From positions 1 through 9,196 of the forward strand of contig CALEPS010000084.1 in assembly GCA_937910305.1 (NCBI GenBank): 9,196 nt of DNA. Reading direction: 5' to 3'. Of this stretch, positions 6,657-9,196 are shown piece after piece. The notes under the pieces are model-generated. The model did not search any database, was not told where the DNA came from, and saw nothing but the letters and a program-made list of their open reading frames with translations. Both the position numbers and the translations under genes were made by a program. The DNA is from an uncultured Bacteroidales bacterium (GTDB taxonomy: Bacteria; Bacteroidota; Bacteroidia; Bacteroidales; Paludibacteraceae). The first letter of the stretch is position 1. Each line of letters opens with the position of its first letter.

Positions 6657-8325
6657 ATAGTAGTAATACTCCTACCTGATATACTACGAACGACACAAAC
6701 CATGCCAAAACCAGACTATGTACGACCATAAACCATGCCCATCCCCGTCCTGCTTCTCTCCTGAGCGTAAAGATAGTAGCCACGCAGGGGAAATAAAGCA
6801 GCACAAAAAGGAGGAAAGAAAATGCCGTAAGAGGGGTGAATCCCGCAGCAGATATATCTCCGCCATACAGGATGGCGAGCGTGGAGACGATAGCTTCCTT
6901 AGCCGGCAGTCCTGTAAGAAGGCAGACGGACATCTTCCAATCGAATCCCAAAGGAGCCAATACAGGCGAGATAGCTTTGCCTATAGCAGCCAGATAGGAG
7001 TTCTCCAGATCGTTGATATCCTGGCTCGGGAAATATTCCAGCGCCCAAATGATAATAGACGCCCAAATGATCACGGTACATATCTTCTGGAGGTAATCCG
7101 CCACCTTCTCCCATATATGAGCAGCCGCTACACGTAGTTTGGGGAGTTTGAACTCCGGCAACTCGTTGACGGTATCATCCGCTTCTTGTCTGAACCACCT
7201 GGTATGTTTCATCAGGAGCGCAAAGAGAACCGAGAGGCACACTCCTATCGCATAAAGCGAGATCATGACGAGTGCCTTGTGTCTCGGGAAGAACGTGTCA
7301 ACAAAGAGCATATAGACCGGTAACCGTGCGGAGCAGGACATGAAAGGCACCATGAGCATCGTAAGCACCCGGTCCTTGGGATTCTGTATATCTTTCGCAG
7401 CCATGATAGCCGGTACGTTGCAACCGAATCCCATCAGCATAGGGATGAAACTGCGGCCGTGGAGACCTATGCGGTGCATGACCGCATCCATGATATACGC
7501 CTCACGCGCCATATATCCGCTGTCCTCCATAAGAGAGATAAAGAAGAAAAGGATGATGATATTCGGCAGGAAAGCGAGTACAGCCCCCACTCCCTGGAGC
7601 ACTCCGTCGATGAGGAGTCCGGACAGCCATCCGTCCGCCATATGGTCATGGGCTATATTGCAGAGCCAATCAATGCCTGCGGCAATCCAGTCTTGGGGAT
7701 AAGCACCGAGGGTGAAGGTACACCAGAAGACGAAATAGAGCACCGCCATCATGATAGGGAATCCGAGCCATGGGTTGGTGAGCACTTTGTCTATCTTCTC
7801 AAGCCGTGTCTGATAGGCATCATCCTTGGCGTGGGTGAGTGTCTGCGTGAGCACACCATGCACGTAGGCTATATAGGTATCCTCGTCTCCCTGGTCACGC
7901 AAGTGGTAAATCGGGTGCGCGGTAGAAACCGGCTTTGCCGCCACCTCCGAGAGGATAGCCAGACACTCGTCCAACCCATAGTTCTTGCGCACCGAGAGGC
8001 GGCAGGTAGGCACACCTATGAGCTGTTGCAGTTTGGGAATATCGAGCGAGTGGTCGGTAGCTAACAAGAGGTCATACCGCCCGATAGCGATTACGATCTT
8101 CTCCTGCTCGTCAATAATATGCGGCGTAAGGAGGAGTGACTCCTCAAGCCGCGTAGAGTCAACGAGCTGCAGCACGACGTCAAAAGCATGCCCGTGCAAC
8201 TCGTCGGGGTTATGCACCTCAACGAACTGCATCTTTTTCTTCCCCCGGTCCGCCAGGTTCTGCAGAGCCTGCGAGAGCGACGACTTGCCGCTTGAAGGAA
8301 GTCCTATGACAGCGATTTTGGTCAT
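6655..8325 (-). CDS. feoB: FeoB-type ferrous iron permease with a reduced G domain
   Basis: A 556-residue inner-membrane protein, shorter than usual FeoB (about 700-850). The membrane core is clear. The first gate region is at about 251-345 (LPNIIILFFFISLMEDSGYM, GFGCNVPAIMAAKDI, FMSCSARLPVYMLF). The second gate contains GLPAKEAIVSTL (472-483), and the end contains FPCVATIFTLRRE. These regions carry the conserved cysteines C302, C331 and C513. The N-terminal G domain is odd. The P-loop GLPSSGKSS is present (8-16). About 40 residues normally holding switch I and the DxxG motif (DLPG in FeoB) are missing or unrecognisable. The G4 motif is GRYD (82-85) instead of NxxD, and a G5-like SVRK is at 111-114. 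No FeoA domain is fused or adjacent. The ATG at 8325 lies 44 bases after the promoter, overlapping a small repeat. It heads an operon with the HMA gene. Confidence 0.88.
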   Translation of the reverse strand: MTKIAVIGLPSSGKSSLSQALQNLADRGKKKMQFVEVHNPDELHGHAFDVVLQLVDSTRLEESLLLTPHIIDEQEKIVIAIGRYDLLLATDHSLDIPKLQQLIGVPTCRLSVRKNYGLDECLAILSEVAAKPVSTAHPIYHLRDQGDEDTYIAYVHGVLTQTLTHAKDDAYQTRLEKIDKVLTNPWLGFPIMMAVLYFVFWCTFTLGAYPQDWIAAGIDWLCNIAHDHMADGWLSGLLIDGVLQGVGAVLAFLPNIIILFFFISLMEDSGYMAREAYIMDAVMHRIGLHGRSFIPMLMGFGCNVPAIMAAKDIQNPKDRVLTMLMVPFMSCSARLPVYMLFVDTFFPRHKALVMISLYAIGVCLSVLFALLMKHTRWFRQEADDTVNELPEFKLPKLRVAAAHIWEKVADYLQKICTVIIWASIIIWALEYFPSQDINDLENSYLAAIGKAISPVLAPLGFDWKMSVCLLTGLPAKEAIVSTLAILYGGDISAAGFTPLTAFSFLLFVLLYFPCVATIFTLRREAGRGWAWFMVVHSLVLAWFVSFVVYQVGVLLL

Positions 8326-8350
8326 TCAGTATTCAGTGTTCAGTGTTCAG
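8325..8350. repeat. 7-bp tandem repeat at the feoB translation start
   Basis: TTCAGTA, TTCAGTG, TTCAGTG and partial TTCAG follow one another on the plus strand. On the coding strand they form CACTGAA-like units that end in the feoB ATG. A change in unit number would alter the 5' leader rather than the reading frame. Similar short CACTGAA runs occur elsewhere in Bacteroidales intergenic DNA, as far as I recall. Confidence 0.8.
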
Positions 8351-8368
8351 TTTAAAAATTTTGCGGTG

Positions 8369-8400
8369 CAAAAGTACTGCTTTTTTTCGACATGTGCAAT
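8369..8400 (-). promoter_or_regulatory. Bacteroidetes sigma-type promoter of the feoB-HMA operon
   Basis: On the minus strand a -7 element TACTTTTG (8376-8369) lies 20 bases after a -33 element ATTG (8400-8397, one mismatch to TTTG). The start would fall near 8364, giving a leader of about 40 bases. Identity with the gapA promoter covers 8367-8386, and both also share TTGCACA at the -33 position. No clear Fur-like palindrome is seen around it. Confidence 0.72.
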
Positions 8401-8484
8401 ACCTATTAGTAATGATTTTGCCAGAAAAACGGAGCAACTACCGTTCCGTAAGCCAAAACCATATACTTTGTGCGTTTAGTGAAC

Positions 8485-8513
8485 AAAAGAAAGCGCCTCG
8501 CTCACGCGAGACG
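8485..8513 (-). terminator. Terminator of the small peptide gene (minus strand)
   Basis: On the minus strand an 8-bp stem with one wobble (8513-8506 with 8501-8494, core CTCGC/GCGAG, loop GTGA) is followed by a T-rich tract (complement of 8485-8492). It separates the small peptide transcript from the feoB promoter downstream. Confidence 0.75.
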
Positions 8514-8584
8514 GCTTCCGATTAACGTTGGTTGGTATTACCACCGGTAAAAAGTGAGTACTTTTCCTGTGGTTTGGCGGTTTC

Positions 8585-8722
8585 TCACCACTGCTCTGTG
8601 GTTGGAAGGGGGTTGAGTTTGTTCGCTCCGCTTCCCGGAGCAGTTCCACTTACGCAGAGGGTTTGAACCATCACTATCTCCGTTACAGTGACGGATGGCT
8701 GCTGATATATATTCTTTTCCAT
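8585..8722 (-). CDS. Small Bacteroidales peptide of 45 residues, unknown function
   Basis: The ORF starts MEKNIYQQPSVTVTEIVMVQ and then LCVSGTAPGSG, and ends LPTTEQW before TGA. This plan (short basic start, Y-xxP, V-V-E hydrophobic alternation, a hydrophobic patch ending in CxSG, then a Gly/Pro/Asn-rich tail ending in Trp) is one I recognise in many tiny uncharacterised Bacteroidales genes; no function is assigned to them that I can name. The start has the usual AT-rich upstream stretch and no Shine-Dalgarno. It lies 77 bases after the T9SS cargo gene on the same strand and is followed by a terminator, so it may be co-transcribed with that gene. The frame continues after the TGA for 20 more codons (ETAKPQEKYSLF... 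NQR) to a TAA at 8522-8524. The 77-base gap 8723-8799 shows no further feature. Confidence 0.7.
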   Translation of the reverse strand: MEKNIYQQPSVTVTEIVMVQTLCVSGTAPGSGANKLNPLPTTEQW

Positions 8723-8799
8723 AATATTACTTATTTATTAGTTGAACTAGTAGTTGTAGCGTCCTAGTGTTCCAGTAATTCGGTACACCGGGATTAACA

Positions 8800-9009
8800 C
8801 TATTTAACAATTTGACCCTGTGCGTTGTACTCTTTGTCGCCGCGGAGGATTATCAACTGACCGTCACGGAGAACCTTGGTACTTTGTACTTGGTCACTTG
8901 ATACCTGATCAACGCCTGTAGCGGCGTTCTCACCGTTGAATACGAAGCGGAGTTTGCGCGGAGCATAAGCGACTCCACCGCTGACGGTGATATATGCCTT
9001 GTGCGCACC
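8800..9009 (-). CDS. C-terminal part of a T9SS cargo protein (5' truncated by the right border)
   Basis: About 66-69 residues of a Bacteroidales secreted protein. KAYITVSGGVAYAPRKLRFVF is followed by NGENAATGVDQV, a short linker, and KVLRDGQLIILRGDKEYNAQ ending GQIVK. The pattern of an ATGV-type linker, then a K-V-x-x-G-x-x-I-I-x-x-G-x-x-Y-x-x-x-G segment is a familiar Bacteroidales T9SS C-terminal sorting domain, which would direct export and surface anchoring. The frame stays open upstream to the window end, but from about 9010 onward the minus-strand translation loses its protein-like character while the plus strand gains it. The gene therefore appears cut there. The passenger domain is not in the window. 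Confidence 0.72.
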   Translation of the reverse strand, partial: GAHKAYITVSGGVAYAPRKLRFVFNGENAATGVDQVSSDQVQSTKVLRDGQLIILRGDKEYNAQGQIVK

Positions 9010-9012
9010 CTG
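8992..9012. other. Right border between Bacteroidales and GC-rich foreign DNA
   Basis: Coding signal switches from the minus-strand T9SS protein to a plus-strand GC-rich frame in this interval. The interval contains ATATGCCTTGT (8992-9002), the inverse of the left-border motif with one mismatch, overlapping a perfect 8-bp palindrome GTGCGCAC (9001-9008). The exact base of the join cannot be fixed. Confidence 0.55.
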
Positions 9013-9196
9013 CCGTCCGCCAAGGAACTGGCTGTCCGTGAGCGCTTCACCGAGGTGCGCGCGATGGTAGCAACCCGCCGGAAAGATCTGAACAAGATCT
9101 CGCAGGACCAACTGGACTTCGTCGCCCAGAAGGATCTGGCAACCGGCAAAAAGACCATGACCGCCTACCTGTGGAAGGTATGCGGCGCAGAGTACG
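9004..9196 (+). CDS. Unidentified protein, partial (right flank, probably phage)
   Basis: A plus-strand frame runs to the end of the window without a stop. Its first convincing residues are RTLPSAKELAVRERF, followed by a strongly charged, probably helical stretch with RRKDLNKISQDQLDF and TGKKTMTAYLWKVCGAEY. Codons end mostly in G or C, like the phage genes at the left and unlike the Bacteroidales block. Technically the frame is open from 8902, but the part before about 9004 is antisense to the T9SS sorting domain and is not believed. I do not recognise the family. The start is lost at the border and the end lies outside. Confidence 0.5.

Noticed and set aside
8585..8587. TGA read as a sense codon (alternative genetic code)
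   Set aside because: The HMA gene in the same block ends with TGA right before its terminator hairpins, and all other genes use TGG for Trp; a standard code fits.
8330..8800. A riboswitch or structured RNA in the feoB-T9SS intergenic region
   Set aside because: The compelling part is explained by the 45-codon gene on the minus strand plus a terminator and a promoter; no known riboswitch core could be recognised. A small AAAAGT/ACTTTT inverted repeat at 8550-8565 is too weak to call.
9001..9008. GTGCGCAC palindrome as a regulatory or recombination site
   Set aside because: Eight bases is too short to support a claim; it is mentioned only as part of the right border.

Overview
The window looks composite. 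A large central block of about 7.5 kb (roughly 1510-9005) reads as chromosome of a member of the Bacteroidales. It carries type IX secretion (T9SS)-style surface proteins, a Bacteroidetes-type promoter (TTTG, 20 nt, TAnnTTTG), no Shine-Dalgarno sequences before its genes, and a typical Bacteroidales small peptide. It is flanked on both sides by GC-rich, plus-strand DNA of different character. The left flank (1-~1507) is the structural module of a short-tailed (BPP-1-like) phage: the end of the major capsid protein, a Bbp16-like capsid cement protein, a terminator, and a tail-adaptor protein that breaks off mid-gene. The right flank (~9004-9196) is the beginning of an unidentified coding stretch with the same GC-rich codon style. 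The phage genes have strong Shine-Dalgarno sites, which do not fit a Bacteroidales host, so I read the two borders as assembly or amplification joins, or less likely real insertion points.

Layout of the Bacteroidales block, left to right. A very large secreted multi-domain protein, truncated at its N-terminus by the left border, overlaps the start of an RNase H-family gene by 8 bp. A strong promoter then drives gapA (glyceraldehyde-3-phosphate dehydrogenase). The last codons of gapA lie inside a 52-bp tandem duplication, followed by an imperfect inverted repeat and a strong bidirectional terminator. On the minus strand and converging on that terminator is a probable iron or metal operon: a FeoB-type ferrous iron permease, then a small exported HMA-domain (CxxC) protein, with a 9-bp CTAGTTTAT-like tandem array in the gap between them. 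The feoB promoter shares a 20-nt identical core with the gapA promoter. Further right on the minus strand are a small 45-codon peptide gene with its own terminator and the C-terminal part of another T9SS cargo protein, cut by the right border.

The most interesting points are: (1) the FeoB homologue, whose membrane core and gate motifs are intact but whose N-terminal G domain keeps only the P-loop, lacking a recognisable switch region/DxxG and having GRYD in place of NxxD; (2) the paired borders of the Bacteroidales block, marked by an inverted 11-bp near-match; (3) the 52-bp duplication over the gapA stop codon, with a third degenerate echo exactly on the period; (4) the small peptide gene with an in-frame, coding-like 20-codon extension after its TGA. 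No CRISPR array, tRNA, rRNA or transposase is visible.
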